In this document: piece after piece, positions 29,830-37,903 of the stretch
How the letters are laid out: each line of letters opens with the position of its first letter
Numbering within the stretch: position 1 is the stretch's first letter
Origin: Melioribacteraceae bacterium
Lineage (GTDB): Bacteria; Bacteroidota; Ignavibacteria; Ignavibacteriales; Melioribacteraceae
Reading direction: 5' to 3'
NCBI GenBank assembly: GCA_026983955.1
Contig: JALSTB010000142.1
Location: 1-38,044 of the forward strand
Length of the DNA: 38,044 nt
The notes under the pieces: generated by a model
The model's database searches: none
Seen by the model: only the letters and a program-made list of their open reading frames with translations
Told to the model about the DNA's origin: nothing
Program-made: the position numbers and the translations under genes

Positions 29830-30710
29830 TTATACCTTATTTCAAATCAAAAGATAAGAATTTTACTCTTTTACAAGGCGATGTTTTTGAATTGTTACCA
29901 CAATTCGATTTTAAATTTGATATGGTTTTTGCCGATCCGCCCTATTTTTTGTCAAATGACGGACTTACGATTAAAAATGGAAAAATCACAAGTGTAAATA
30001 AAGGCAATTGGGATAAATCAAAAGGTTTTGAATATATTAATGACTTCAACCGTAGATGGCTGAAACTTATTCGTGATAAAATGAAAGAAGAGGCGACAAT
30101 TTGGATAAGTGGTACTATGCACAATATTTTTAGTATAGGTCAAATATTAACTGAATTAGATTTTAAGATTTTAAATATTATCACTTGGCAAAAAACAAAT
30201 CCACCCCCAAACTTTTCCAGAAAATATTTTACTCATTCGACCGAGCAAATAATTTGGGCAAGAAAAAACGCCAAGGTTCCACACTATTTCAATTACGAAT
30301 TAATGAAAGAATTAAATGACGGTAAACAAATGAAAGACGTTTGGACTTTGCCAGCAATCGCATCATGGGAAAAATTGTGTGGAAAGCATCCTACACAAAA
30401 GCCGCTGTCTGTTTTAGCAAGAATAATTCTTGCTTCAACAAGAAAAGGAGCGTGGATAATTGATCCGTTTACAGGAAGTAGCACTACGGGCATTGCAGCA
30501 AATTTATTGGAAAGAAAATTTTTAGGTATAGATATAGAAAGTGAATATCTTGAAATAAGTAAGTGTAGAAAATTCGAAATAGAAAACCAGATTGTTTTTA
30601 ACAAATACCGTCGTAAAATACAAGGATTTAAAGAACCGGAACAGCTAGAATTATATTTAGCGAAAGAAAATGTAGTAAATTATGACAATAATATAGATTT
30701 TAATAATTGA
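29826..30710 (+). CDS. DpnA-like DNA methyltransferase (second methylase of the island)
   Basis: A 294-aa beta-class methyltransferase. Motif order is catalytic DPPY (37-40) first, then HPTQKP (188-193) and the SAM-binding DPFTGSSTTG (from 213). In Streptococcus, DpnA methylates GATC also on single-stranded DNA and protects incoming transforming DNA. The same role here is inference. The start overlaps the preceding gene (ATGA, 29826-29829). It closes the restriction-modification operon. Base composition stays AT-rich to its end. Confidence 0.92.
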   Translation: MIIPYFKSKDKNFTLLQGDVFELLPQFDFKFDMVFADPPYFLSNDGLTIKNGKITSVNKGNWDKSKGFEYINDFNRRWLKLIRDKMKEEATIWISGTMHNIFSIGQILTELDFKILNIITWQKTNPPPNFSRKYFTHSTEQIIWARKNAKVPHYFNYELMKELNDGKQMKDVWTLPAIASWEKLCGKHPTQKPLSVLARIILASTRKGAWIIDPFTGSSTTGIAANLLERKFLGIDIESEYLEISKCRKFEIENQIVFNKYRRKIQGFKEPEQLELYLAKENVVNYDNNIDFNN

Positions 30711-30785
30711 AAAAAACTGTTACCGAAAATAAGAGTATTAAAAAATTTGTTAATTGATATTAGAATGATTAGGAAAATTTGATAT
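30711..30785 (+). other. Right edge of the restriction island
   Basis: A 75-bp AT-rich spacer between the last methyltransferase and the 49-aa ORF. No hairpin terminator, direct repeat shared with the left edge, or integrase-type site could be seen. AGGA at 30771-30774 can serve the next small ORF. Confidence 0.3.
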
Positions 30786-30935
30786 ATGAATAAAACAAAT
30801 CAATCACATGATGTAAATAAAAAACTTCTGAAGAAAATCATTAAAATGCAGTCCATTCCCAGAGAAGTTGCAATTGGGTTTCTATTGACCAAAGGTAAAT
30901 TCAAGAAAATTAAAATTAGGAACGGTTTTTGTTGA
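30786..30935 (+). CDS. 49-aa basic protein, possible antitoxin or leader of the PIN gene
   Basis: ATG at 30786, preceded in frame by a stop at 30780 and by AGGA 11 nt upstream. The product is 49 aa and strongly basic (MNKTNQSHDVNKK..., ending KKIKIRNGFC). Its TGA at 30933-30935 overlaps the TTG start of the PIN gene, the arrangement typical of antitoxin-toxin pairs. No known antitoxin DNA-binding fold is recognisable and it is shorter than most VapB proteins. It may be a minimal antitoxin, a remnant or a translational leader. Confidence 0.5.
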   Translation: MNKTNQSHDVNKKLLKKIIKMQSIPREVAIGFLLTKGKFKKIKIRNGFC

Positions 30936-31318
30936 AAAATAAAGAGTATTTGATAGAAACCGATATTTTCGTTAAACATCTGAAACACAGGGGTAAAGGT
31001 AACTCGGCGCTGGAACTGGCAATGAGTTCCGGACTCTGTTTTACAACCGTATTGAATGCGGCGGAATTGATTGATGCGGCGAAAACGGAGAGTGAAAGAG
31101 ATATTGTAATATCTTTACTTAGTGCAGTAAAAATTTTAGGTTTGCATCACCGTTACAGTTTGTATGTAAATGAATTTTCCGGAAAAGTTGTCTCAATTCG
31201 AGATTCTTTATTTTGTGTTGTGGCAAAAATAAATAAATTGGTTATATTAACCGATGATATTCGCAGATTTAAGCGAACCGGACTAAAAATTATTTCATCA
31301 AGAGATTTGAGAGGATAA
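30932..31318 (+). CDS. PIN-domain protein, VapC-like
   Basis: A 128-aa single-domain PIN protein, probable Mg-dependent ribonuclease. Acidic residues sit where VapC toxins have them: D in ETDIFV near residue 11, E in LNAAEL near 45, D in IRDSLFC near 91, D in LTDDIRRF near 108-109. TTG codons at 30929 and 30932 are both possible starts. AGGA lies at 30918-30921, and 30932 gives a TTGA overlap with the upstream stop. Its own TAA directly abuts the ATG of the first vertex-protein gene, with GAGAGGA as ribosome binding site inside its 3' end. Base composition is like the host, not like the island. Confidence 0.82.
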   Translation: MKNKEYLIETDIFVKHLKHRGKGNSALELAMSSGLCFTTVLNAAELIDAAKTESERDIVISLLSAVKILGLHHRYSLYVNEFSGKVVSIRDSLFCVVAKINKLVILTDDIRRFKRTGLKIISSRDLRG

Positions 31319-31618
31319 ATGCATCTCGGAAAAGTAATTGGTACTGTTTGGTCGACCAGAAAAGATGAAAAACTGGTAGGCGCAAAATTTTTGATTGTCC
31401 GCCAGTTGAATTTGGATTACACTCCGAAAGACAATTTCGTAGTTGCGGTGGATTCCGTTGGTGCCGGAGTTGGTGAAATTGTGCTTTATGCGCAAGGAAG
31501 TTCGGCAAGGCAAACCACATTTACAAAAAACAAACCCGTGGATGCCGTGATTATGGCAATTGTCGATAAGCTTGATATTCCGGTGAAGGAAAAACTAAAC
31601 GAAATGGTGAAAAATTAA
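31319..31618 (+). CDS. EutN/CcmL-family microcompartment vertex protein 1
   Basis: 99 aa, with the EutN/CcmL fold signature: N-terminal GKVIGTVWSTRKDEKLVGAK and the central VGAGVGEIVLYAQGSSAR. In bacterial microcompartments such proteins form pentamers that cap the vertices of the shell. The ATG abuts the stop of the PIN gene and the gene is followed after 1 nt by a second homologue. No hexameric shell gene or encapsulated enzyme is in the window. It has a charged C-terminal tail after about residue 85. Confidence 0.9.
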   Translation: MHLGKVIGTVWSTRKDEKLVGAKFLIVRQLNLDYTPKDNFVVAVDSVGAGVGEIVLYAQGSSARQTTFTKNKPVDAVIMAIVDKLDIPVKEKLNEMVKN

Positions 31619-31619
31619 A

Positions 31620-31889
31620 ATGATTTTAGCCCGGGTAATAGGAACAATATGGGCTACGCGCAAGTATGAAACCGTAAAAGGTTATAAGTTGCAATTTATT
31701 CAACCGGTAGATGCAAAACTGAATGAGGTTGGCGATCCGGTTGTTGCCGTCGATACGATTGGTGCGGGTCCGGGCGAAATTGTTTTTTACGCAACGTCGA
31801 GCGAATCGGTAATTGCAATGGATGTTGATATGGCTCCGGTCGATGCTTCAATTGTGGGAATTGTTGATTCAATTAATTCTAAAAATTAA
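31620..31889 (+). CDS. EutN/CcmL-family microcompartment vertex protein 2
   Basis: 89 aa, homologous to the preceding protein but clearly diverged: ARVIGTIWATRKYETVKGYK at the N-terminus and IGAGPGEIVFYATSSESV in the centre, where the usual GSSAR is replaced. Two vertex paralogs with different surfaces may cap distinct shells or form mixed assemblies; this is inference. It starts 1 nt after the first gene and ends 15 nt before the sigma factor start. Confidence 0.9.
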   Translation: MILARVIGTIWATRKYETVKGYKLQFIQPVDAKLNEVGDPVVAVDTIGAGPGEIVFYATSSESVIAMDVDMAPVDASIVGIVDSINSKN

Positions 31890-31904
31890 TCAAGGGTAGC
31901 AGAA

Positions 31905-32759
31905 TTGAAAATAACAAAACAATTCACAAACCGGGAAAATCAATCACTCGATAAATACTTGCAAGAAATAGGCAAGGTCGATCTTCTTACGCCCGAAGAG
32001 GAAATAGATCTTGCAATCCGTATAAAAAAAGGCGATCAAAAAGCACTCGAAAAACTGGTTAAATCGAATTTACGCTTTGTAGTTAGCGTTGCAAAACAAT
32101 ATCAAAATCAAGGACTCTCTTTGGGCGATCTGATTAATGAAGGAAATCTCGGATTGATAAAAGCGGCTAAGAGGTTTGACGAAACACGCGGATTCAAATT
32201 CATATCTTATGCCGTCTGGTGGATTCGTCAATCTATTTTACAAGCCCTTGCAGAGCAATCCAGAATTGTCCGCCTGCCGCTGAACAGGGTGGGAACTTTG
32301 AACAAAATCGGAAGGGCATACAGCAATCTTGAACAAGAATACGAACGGGAACCGAGCGCAACGGAATTAGCACAGGAATTGGATATGGATTTGGATGAAA
32401 TCTCCGATACGCTGAAAATTGCCAGCAGAAGCGTTTCCATGGATGCCCCTTTTTCTCAAGGTGAGGACAACAGGCTGATTGATGTCCTTTCCGATGAAGA
32501 CGATCCTTCGCCCGATACGTTGTTGATGTCGGCTTCACTAAAAAATGAAATTGAACGCGCGCTTTCCACATTAACCGAAAGGGAAGCGGAAGTAATTAAA
32601 TTGTATTTCGGTATCGATGTTGAACACCCGCTTACACTCGAAGAAATCGGTGAGAAGTTTAATTTAACACGAGAAAGAGTACGACAAATAAAAGAAAAAG
32701 CAATCCGGAGACTACGCCACACATCCAGAAGCAGGCATTTGCGCGCTTATTTGGGATAA
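31905..32759 (+). CDS. rpoD: Primary RNA polymerase sigma factor, short Bacteroidota/Chlorobiota type
   Basis: 284 aa. It begins directly at region 1.2 ([21 protein letters not shown]) and lacks region 1.1 and the long non-conserved insertion of proteobacterial RpoD. Region 2 ([31 protein letters not shown]), region 3 and region 4 ([20 protein letters not shown]) are intact. The start is TTG at 31905 with a weak ribosome binding site; no in-frame ATG lies nearby upstream. It follows the vertex genes by 15 nt and is followed after 5 nt by the lipoprotein gene, so it may be cotranscribed with them. Confidence 0.93.
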   Translation: MKITKQFTNRENQSLDKYLQEIGKVDLLTPEEEIDLAIRIKKGDQKALEKLVKSNLRFVVSVAKQYQNQGLSLGDLINEGNLGLIKAAKRFDETRGFKFISYAVWWIRQSILQALAEQSRIVRLPLNRVGTLNKIGRAYSNLEQEYEREPSATELAQELDMDLDEISDTLKIASRSVSMDAPFSQGEDNRLIDVLSDEDDPSPDTLLMSASLKNEIERALSTLTEREAEVIKLYFGIDVEHPLTLEEIGEKFNLTRERVRQIKEKAIRRLRHTSRSRHLRAYLG

Positions 32760-32764
32760 GCAAA

Positions 32765-33409
32765 ATGAAATTCGGAATATTTTTAACAGCGGTTGTTTTC
32801 ATATCGGCGAATCTTTTTATTTCATGTTCATCCACCACATCTTATTCAAGATATAAAACCGCCAAGAAAAAAACGGAGACGGAAAGTTATTCCGTACGAT
32901 ACGGAAATAAGAAAAAGCCCAAGAAAAATGTTTATAAAAATCCGGTCTCAAAAGAATCGAAAGATGTTGTTGCCGTAAAAGATTTTCAAAAAAAATTAGG
33001 AAAGATTAAAAAATTAAACGGGGCTTTAACGAACAGGGAAAAACTTCTTTTTGAAATAGTTAAATATCTCGATACACCATACAAATACGGCGGACAATCC
33101 AAAAAGGGAATTGATTGCTCGGCTTTCACTCAACAGGTTTACAAAAAATCACTCGGAGTTGAACTTCCCCGCACAGCGCGTGAGCAATACAAGGTAGGAA
33201 AGAAAGTATCGGAACTGAAATTCGGCGATTTGGTTTATTTCGATACTCAAAAAGGAGTATTTCCGGGTCACGTTGGAATTTATCTGGGCGATTCGCTATT
33301 TGCGCATGCCAGCTCCGTTCAAGGAGTTACAATAACACCTCTGAACAACAAATACTTCAAAAAACGTTTCGTCGGTGCCAGAAGAATTACTTCTATCGAC
33401 AATCATTAA
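32765..33409 (+). CDS. NlpC/P60-family lipoprotein, probable peptidoglycan endopeptidase
   Basis: 214 aa. An N-terminal hydrophobic signal ends in a lipobox-like FISC with C21 as the lipidated residue, followed by a basic, low-complexity linker to about residue 85. The NlpC/P60 cysteine-peptidase domain carries the catalytic triad candidates C118 (IDCSAF), H169 (GHVGIYLG) and H181 (HASS). Family enzymes cleave D-Glu-diamino-acid bonds in the cell wall. It starts 5 nt after the sigma factor gene. Confidence 0.92.
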   Translation: MKFGIFLTAVVFISANLFISCSSTTSYSRYKTAKKKTETESYSVRYGNKKKPKKNVYKNPVSKESKDVVAVKDFQKKLGKIKKLNGALTNREKLLFEIVKYLDTPYKYGGQSKKGIDCSAFTQQVYKKSLGVELPRTAREQYKVGKKVSELKFGDLVYFDTQKGVFPGHVGIYLGDSLFAHASSVQGVTITPLNNKYFKKRFVGARRITSIDNH

Positions 33410-33484
33410 GACCTTTTTATTTAAATAATTTCATATCGAAGTAATTTTCCGGAAAAATTTTAGAGTGTAAAAAAACATTATAAA

Positions 33485-33513
33485 TTGATATTCGTATATG
33501 ATTAACTTATTTT
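33485..33513 (+). promoter_or_regulatory. Candidate fumC promoter
   Basis: TTGATA (33485-33490) and TATTTT (33508-33513) with a 17-nt spacer lie in the 140-bp gap before fumC. The downstream box continues into TTG, so it also approximates the Bacteroidota TAnnTTTG element. Upstream in the same gap is a perfect 12-nt palindrome TTTTCCGGAAAA (33445-33456), a possible operator. Assignment is by pattern only. Confidence 0.3.
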
Positions 33514-33549
33514 TTGAATAATAATTTCAAAAAATTTCCGGAGGGCAAA

Positions 33550-34941
33550 ATGGAATACAGAATTGAAACCGACACCATGGGGGAAGTTAAAGTTCCGGCT
33601 GATAAATATTACGGAGCTCAAACGGCACGTTCGTTAATGAATTTCAAAATTGGTGGCGAACGCTTTCCTCGTGAAATGATAAGGGCATTGGGAATTTTAA
33701 AGAAAGCAGCAGCGCTGGCAAATAAAGAGCTGGGTGTTTTGCCTGCGGAGAAAGCCGATTTAATTGTAAAAGCCGCCGAAGAAGTAATCGAAGGAAAGCT
33801 CGACGAGCATTTCCCGCTGGTGGTTTGGCAAACCGGAAGCGGAACACAAACTAATATGAACACCAACGAAGTAATTGCTAACCGTGCAATTGAAATGGCC
33901 GGCGGAAAACTCGGAAGCAAAAATCCAATTCACCCGAACGACGATGTGAACAAAGCCCAATCTTCCAACGATACTTTCCCGACTGCGATGCACATTGCAG
34001 CGGTTGAGGAAATTAACAGAAGATTGATTCCGATGGTTACAAAATTACGCGATGCACTTGAGGAAAAGGCAAAGGAATTTAAAGACATTGTTAAAATAGG
34101 CAGAACGCATCTCATGGATGCCGTCCCTTTAACGTTGGGACAAGAGTTTTCCGGTTATGTTCAACAATTAACAAACGGACTGGCACGAATCCAAGGCTGC
34201 TTGCCGAGACTATCGGAATTGGCTTTGGGTGGAACGGCTGTGGGAACGGGATTGAATACACATCCCGGTTTTGCCGAGTTGGCTGCAAAGAAAATTTCGG
34301 AGATTACCGGACTTGAATTCAAATCCGCACCGAATAAATTCGAAGCTCTTGCAGCTCACGACGCAATTGTTGAAACAAGCGGAGTCTTGAAAACAATTGC
34401 CGCTTCATTAATGAAAATTGCAAACGATATACGCTGGCTTGCTTCGGGACCGCGCTGCGGAATAGGTGAAATTACTCTGCCCGCAAACGAACCCGGCAGT
34501 TCCATTATGCCCGGTAAAGTTAATCCCACTCAAGCCGAAGCAATGACTATGGTCTGTACCCAAGTTATGGGCAATGATGCAACAATCAATTTTGCCGGTG
34601 CAAGCGGAAACTTTGAGCTTAACGTTTACAAACCCGTTATGATTTATAATTTGCTGCAATCAATAAGATTAATTTCCGATGCTTGCGAAAGCTTCACAGA
34701 TAAAGCTGTTGTTGGAATTAAACCGAACAGGGAAAACATAGAAAAACACCTTGAAAATTCTTTAATGCTTGTTACTGCTTTGAATCCTTACATAGGTTAT
34801 GATAATGCGGCGAAAATTGCTAAAAAGGCTTATGCCGAAAATAAAACATTGAAGGAAGCCGCCGTGGAATTGGGAATTCTTACAGCCGAACAGTTTGATG
34901 AATATGTTAGACCCGAAAAAATGATAGGCCCGAATTTGTAA
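33550..34941 (+). CDS. fumC: Fumarate hydratase, class II
   Basis: Converts fumarate and L-malate in the TCA cycle, 463 aa, iron-free homotetrameric class. The ATG at 33550 has CGGAGGG just upstream and gives [13 protein letters not shown]. The in-frame TTG at 33514 would only add a non-conserved tail. Motifs are [10 protein letters not shown] (95-104), GRTHLMDA around H187, and the superfamily signature [10 protein letters not shown] (316-325). An aspartase is less likely given the fumarase-type N-terminus and THLMDA. It is monocistronic by its own terminator. Confidence 0.95.
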   Translation: MEYRIETDTMGEVKVPADKYYGAQTARSLMNFKIGGERFPREMIRALGILKKAAALANKELGVLPAEKADLIVKAAEEVIEGKLDEHFPLVVWQTGSGTQTNMNTNEVIANRAIEMAGGKLGSKNPIHPNDDVNKAQSSNDTFPTAMHIAAVEEINRRLIPMVTKLRDALEEKAKEFKDIVKIGRTHLMDAVPLTLGQEFSGYVQQLTNGLARIQGCLPRLSELALGGTAVGTGLNTHPGFAELAAKKISEITGLEFKSAPNKFEALAAHDAIVETSGVLKTIAASLMKIANDIRWLASGPRCGIGEITLPANEPGSSIMPGKVNPTQAEAMTMVCTQVMGNDATINFAGASGNFELNVYKPVMIYNLLQSIRLISDACESFTDKAVVGIKPNRENIEKHLENSLMLVTALNPYIGYDNAAKIAKKAYAENKTLKEAAVELGILTAEQFDEYVRPEKMIGPNL

Positions 34942-34949
34942 TTATCATT

Positions 34950-34980
34950 GAGCCGCTCCGTGCGGCTCTTTCTTTTTTTT
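34950..34980 (+). terminator. Intrinsic terminator after fumC
   Basis: GAGCCGC (34950-34956) pairs with GCGGCTC (34962-34968), a perfect 7-bp GC-rich stem with loop TCCGT, followed by TTTCTTTTTTTT. It starts 8 nt after the fumC stop. Confidence 0.9.
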
Positions 34981-34997
34981 ATCCAATCCCGGAACGT

Positions 34998-35648
34998 ATG
35001 AACGGAATAGTCTCATTTATTTTTGCACTTGTCGAATTTTCGTTAATTATTTATGTAAACCGGAACCGCACAAAAAACAAAACCAATAATCTGTTATTTA
35101 TTTTACTAATTTTATTATCTATATATCAATTTTTTGAATTTTTAATTTGTGGATTGGACTTACGGTTTCCGTGGATAACATATCTTGCATTTGTAACGAT
35201 TACATTTATGCCTCCGCTTGGTTTGTACGCCGTTCTTAACTTTGCCGGTTATAAAAACAAATGGCTGGCTCTGTTATTTTTACCCGCCTTGTTTTTTACC
35301 GTTTATTATCTCATTGTGCTGAATGAATTTGAAGTTTTGAAGTGCACACCGGTTTATGCGGCTTATAACTATCCGCTCGGTTTTTTGTATGGATTTTTTT
35401 ACTATCTTCCGATTTTAGCAGTAATTATAATTACGTTAGTTAAATATAAAACTGTTAAAGTTAATAACATAAGAAGTTTGTGGAAAATATTGTTTGCCGG
35501 CTATTCGGTAACATTCATTCCGGGTTTTATTTTTACCAGATTATTTGATGAAATGCTCTTCGCAGTTGAAAGTATTTTATGTAAATTTGCATTTATTCTT
35601 GTGTGGTTTCTAGTTTATTTTATTAAATCGAATAATTCAACAAATTAA
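34998..35648 (+). CDS. Stand-alone seven-helix membrane protein
   Basis: 216 aa with seven hydrophobic segments at about 3-20, 32-52, 60-81, 89-108, 127-150, 163-183 and 192-212. There is no recognisable catalytic or output domain. The architecture resembles the seven-helix sensing modules found at the N-termini of some histidine kinases, but no kinase follows. The ATG at 34998 lacks a clear Shine-Dalgarno and sits just after the fumC terminator. Function unknown. Its stop is 8 nt before transketolase, so it may be cotranscribed with it. Confidence 0.75.
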   Translation: MNGIVSFIFALVEFSLIIYVNRNRTKNKTNNLLFILLILLSIYQFFEFLICGLDLRFPWITYLAFVTITFMPPLGLYAVLNFAGYKNKWLALLFLPALFFTVYYLIVLNEFEVLKCTPVYAAYNYPLGFLYGFFYYLPILAVIIITLVKYKTVKVNNIRSLWKILFAGYSVTFIPGFIFTRLFDEMLFAVESILCKFAFILVWFLVYFIKSNNSTN

Positions 35649-35656
35649 GGAAGAAA

Positions 35657-37669
35657 ATGGAATTTGAAAATCAGAGTATTCAGGAAAAAAGTATAAACAC
35701 AATTAGGTTTTTGGCAGTCGATGCAATACAAAAAGCGAACTCGGGTCATCCTGGCATGCCTATGGGTTGCGCGCCCGTTGCATATTTGCTTTATACAAAA
35801 ATTATGAAACACAACCCGGCAAATCCCAAATGGATAAACAGGGACCGGTTTGTTCTTTCTGCAGGTCACGGTAGTATGTTGCTTTACGCTTCACTTTATC
35901 TTTCCGGTTACGGACTAACTTTGGAAGATTTAAAAAATTTCCGGCAATGGGGAAGTATAACTCCAGGGCATCCGGAATACGGTTTGACGCCTGGAGTGGA
36001 AACAACAACGGGACCTTTGGGGCAAGGCTTCGCAAATGCAGTTGGTATGGCGCTTGCATATTCATTCCTTTCCGAAAAATTCAATAAGGAAGATTTCAAA
36101 ATTCTTAAAAACAGAATTTATGTTATTGCCGGAGACGGCGATATGATGGAAGGAATTTCACATGAAGCCGCTTCTTTTGCCGGGCACAATAAATTGAATA
36201 ACCTTATTGTTTTTTACGATAACAATAATATAACAATTGACGGGAAATTGGATTTGGCAATGTCCGAAAATGTTGCTCAAAGATTTGAGGCTTACGGTTG
36301 GGAAGTACTTAAAGTTTTAGATGTTAATAATTTGAGTGAATTGGAAAGCGCCGTTCTGAAAGCACAAAATTCGGATAGACCCGTTATAATAATCACAAAT
36401 ACGCACATAGGTTACGGGAGTCCGAATAAACAAGATACCGCAGGCGTGCATGGTTCTCCTTTGGGTGAGGAGGAAGTGAAATTGACAAAGAGAAATTTAG
36501 GGTGGCCCGAAGACGAAACGTTTTACGTTCCGGAAGAGGTGAAAGAACATTTTGCAATCGTAAAAGAAAATGGCGGGCGTTTGGAACAAGAGTGGAATGA
36601 AATGTTTGAAGAATATAAAGCAAAATATCCGGAAGAAGCGGAATTGTTTGAAAATATATTCAGTGGAAAGTTCGGAAATGATTGGGAAAAGAAACTGCCG
36701 GTCTTCAACGATTACACTGAAAAACTGGCAACCCGTGCAGCTTCGGGAAAAGTGTTAAATTCAATTGCAGCCGGTTTGCCGACGCTTTTCGGCGGTTCGG
36801 CGGATTTGGCTCCTTCCAACAATACTTACTTGAAAGAATATCCCGATTTTTCGGCAAATAACCGGCAGGGCAGAAATCTTCATTTCGGTATCCGTGAGCA
36901 TGCGATGGCGGGAATCTTAAACGGAATGGCTTTGTACGGCGGAGTAATTCCGTACGGAGGTACGTTTTTGGTCTTCTCCGATTATCTGCGTCCTTCAATA
37001 AGAATTGCCGCGCTCTCCAAGATAAAGCCGGTTTACGTTTTTACACACGATAGCATCGGTTTGGGTGAGGACGGTCCGACCCATCAACCGGTGGAACATC
37101 TTGCTTCGTTGCGTGCAATTCCGAACTTTGTGGTTATACGTCCAGCAGATGCAAATGAAACCGTTGCCGCTTGGAAGTACGCAATTAATCACAAAGGCGG
37201 ACCGGTTGCACTAGTTTTAACCCGGCAGAAATTACCGGTATTGGATAGAACTAAATTTGCTCCGGCTGAAAATTTGGAAAAGGGTGCGTATGTTATAAAA
37301 GACACGGAAGGGAAACCGGAAGTAATTTTGATTGCCACCGGTTCCGAAGTGCAATTGGCACTAAGTGCAGCCGAAGAAATTGAGAATAAAAAGCAGACCG
37401 GTGTACGTGTGGTCAGTATGCCGAGCTGGGAATTGTTCGAGCAACAAACGGAGGAATATAAAAGTTCCGTTTTACCGGACGATGTTAAAGTTAAAATTTC
37501 GGTGGAAGCCGGAACCGGTTTGGGTTGGGAAAAATACACCGGTAATTCCGCCGCAGTAATAAGCATTGAAAAATACGGAGCTTCCGCACCGGCAAATGTT
37601 CTTTTTGAAAAATACGGATTTACGGTGGAAAAAATAGTTGAGAAAGTAGAGGAATTATTGGGTATTTGA
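35657..37669 (+). CDS. tkt: Transketolase
   Basis: Thiamine-diphosphate enzyme of the pentose phosphate pathway, 670 aa, full length in a single chain. N-terminal ANSGHPGMPMGCAP, the ThDP/Mg motif GDGDMMEG (159-166), the central FGIREHAMAGI with the catalytic glutamate, and GLGEDGPTHQPVEHLASLR are all intact. AAGGAAG lies 6 nt before the ATG at 35657. Together with deoB it supplies or consumes pentose phosphates, though the two are not adjacent. Confidence 0.97.
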   Translation: MEFENQSIQEKSINTIRFLAVDAIQKANSGHPGMPMGCAPVAYLLYTKIMKHNPANPKWINRDRFVLSAGHGSMLLYASLYLSGYGLTLEDLKNFRQWGSITPGHPEYGLTPGVETTTGPLGQGFANAVGMALAYSFLSEKFNKEDFKILKNRIYVIAGDGDMMEGISHEAASFAGHNKLNNLIVFYDNNNITIDGKLDLAMSENVAQRFEAYGWEVLKVLDVNNLSELESAVLKAQNSDRPVIIITNTHIGYGSPNKQDTAGVHGSPLGEEEVKLTKRNLGWPEDETFYVPEEVKEHFAIVKENGGRLEQEWNEMFEEYKAKYPEEAELFENIFSGKFGNDWEKKLPVFNDYTEKLATRAASGKVLNSIAAGLPTLFGGSADLAPSNNTYLKEYPDFSANNRQGRNLHFGIREHAMAGILNGMALYGGVIPYGGTFLVFSDYLRPSIRIAALSKIKPVYVFTHDSIGLGEDGPTHQPVEHLASLRAIPNFVVIRPADANETVAAWKYAINHKGGPVALVLTRQKLPVLDRTKFAPAENLEKGAYVIKDTEGKPEVILIATGSEVQLALSAAEEIENKKQTGVRVVSMPSWELFEQQTEEYKSSVLPDDVKVKISVEAGTGLGWEKYTGNSAAVISIEKYGASAPANVLFEKYGFTVEKIVEKVEELLGI

Positions 37670-37903
37670 GGGGGTTGAGGATGAGGGGTAAGTTTGTGAA
37701 AATTATTAATTGAGCATTTTACTTGTATTACTTGCTGAGCCTATGGAATTTAAAAGCATAAAAAAGCGTTGAACTGAGGCAAACAGAATCGTCCCTCCCC
37801 CTCCTTGTAATTATTATACAAGCGCTAATTAAGCTTTATTGATTTTTTCCCCTTTAAAAAGTAGCTAATGATAAATTTGAGAATGGAAGACTCATGATTT
37901 TTT
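37670..37903. other. Non-coding region after tkt with short repeats
   Basis: No convincing gene was seen. GAGGGGG at the tkt stop (37668-37674) can pair with CCCCCTC (37797-37803), part of a purine/pyrimidine tract CCCTCCCCCTCC (37793-37804). A small inverted repeat CTTGTA-TACAAG follows (about 37803-37820). None of these is followed by a good T-run on the + strand. Confidence 0.35.

Noticed and set aside
27468-30785. Flanking direct repeats or attachment sites around the restriction island
   Set aside because: Both edges are AT-rich, but no repeat longer than a few bases could be matched between 27468-27499 and 30711-30785.
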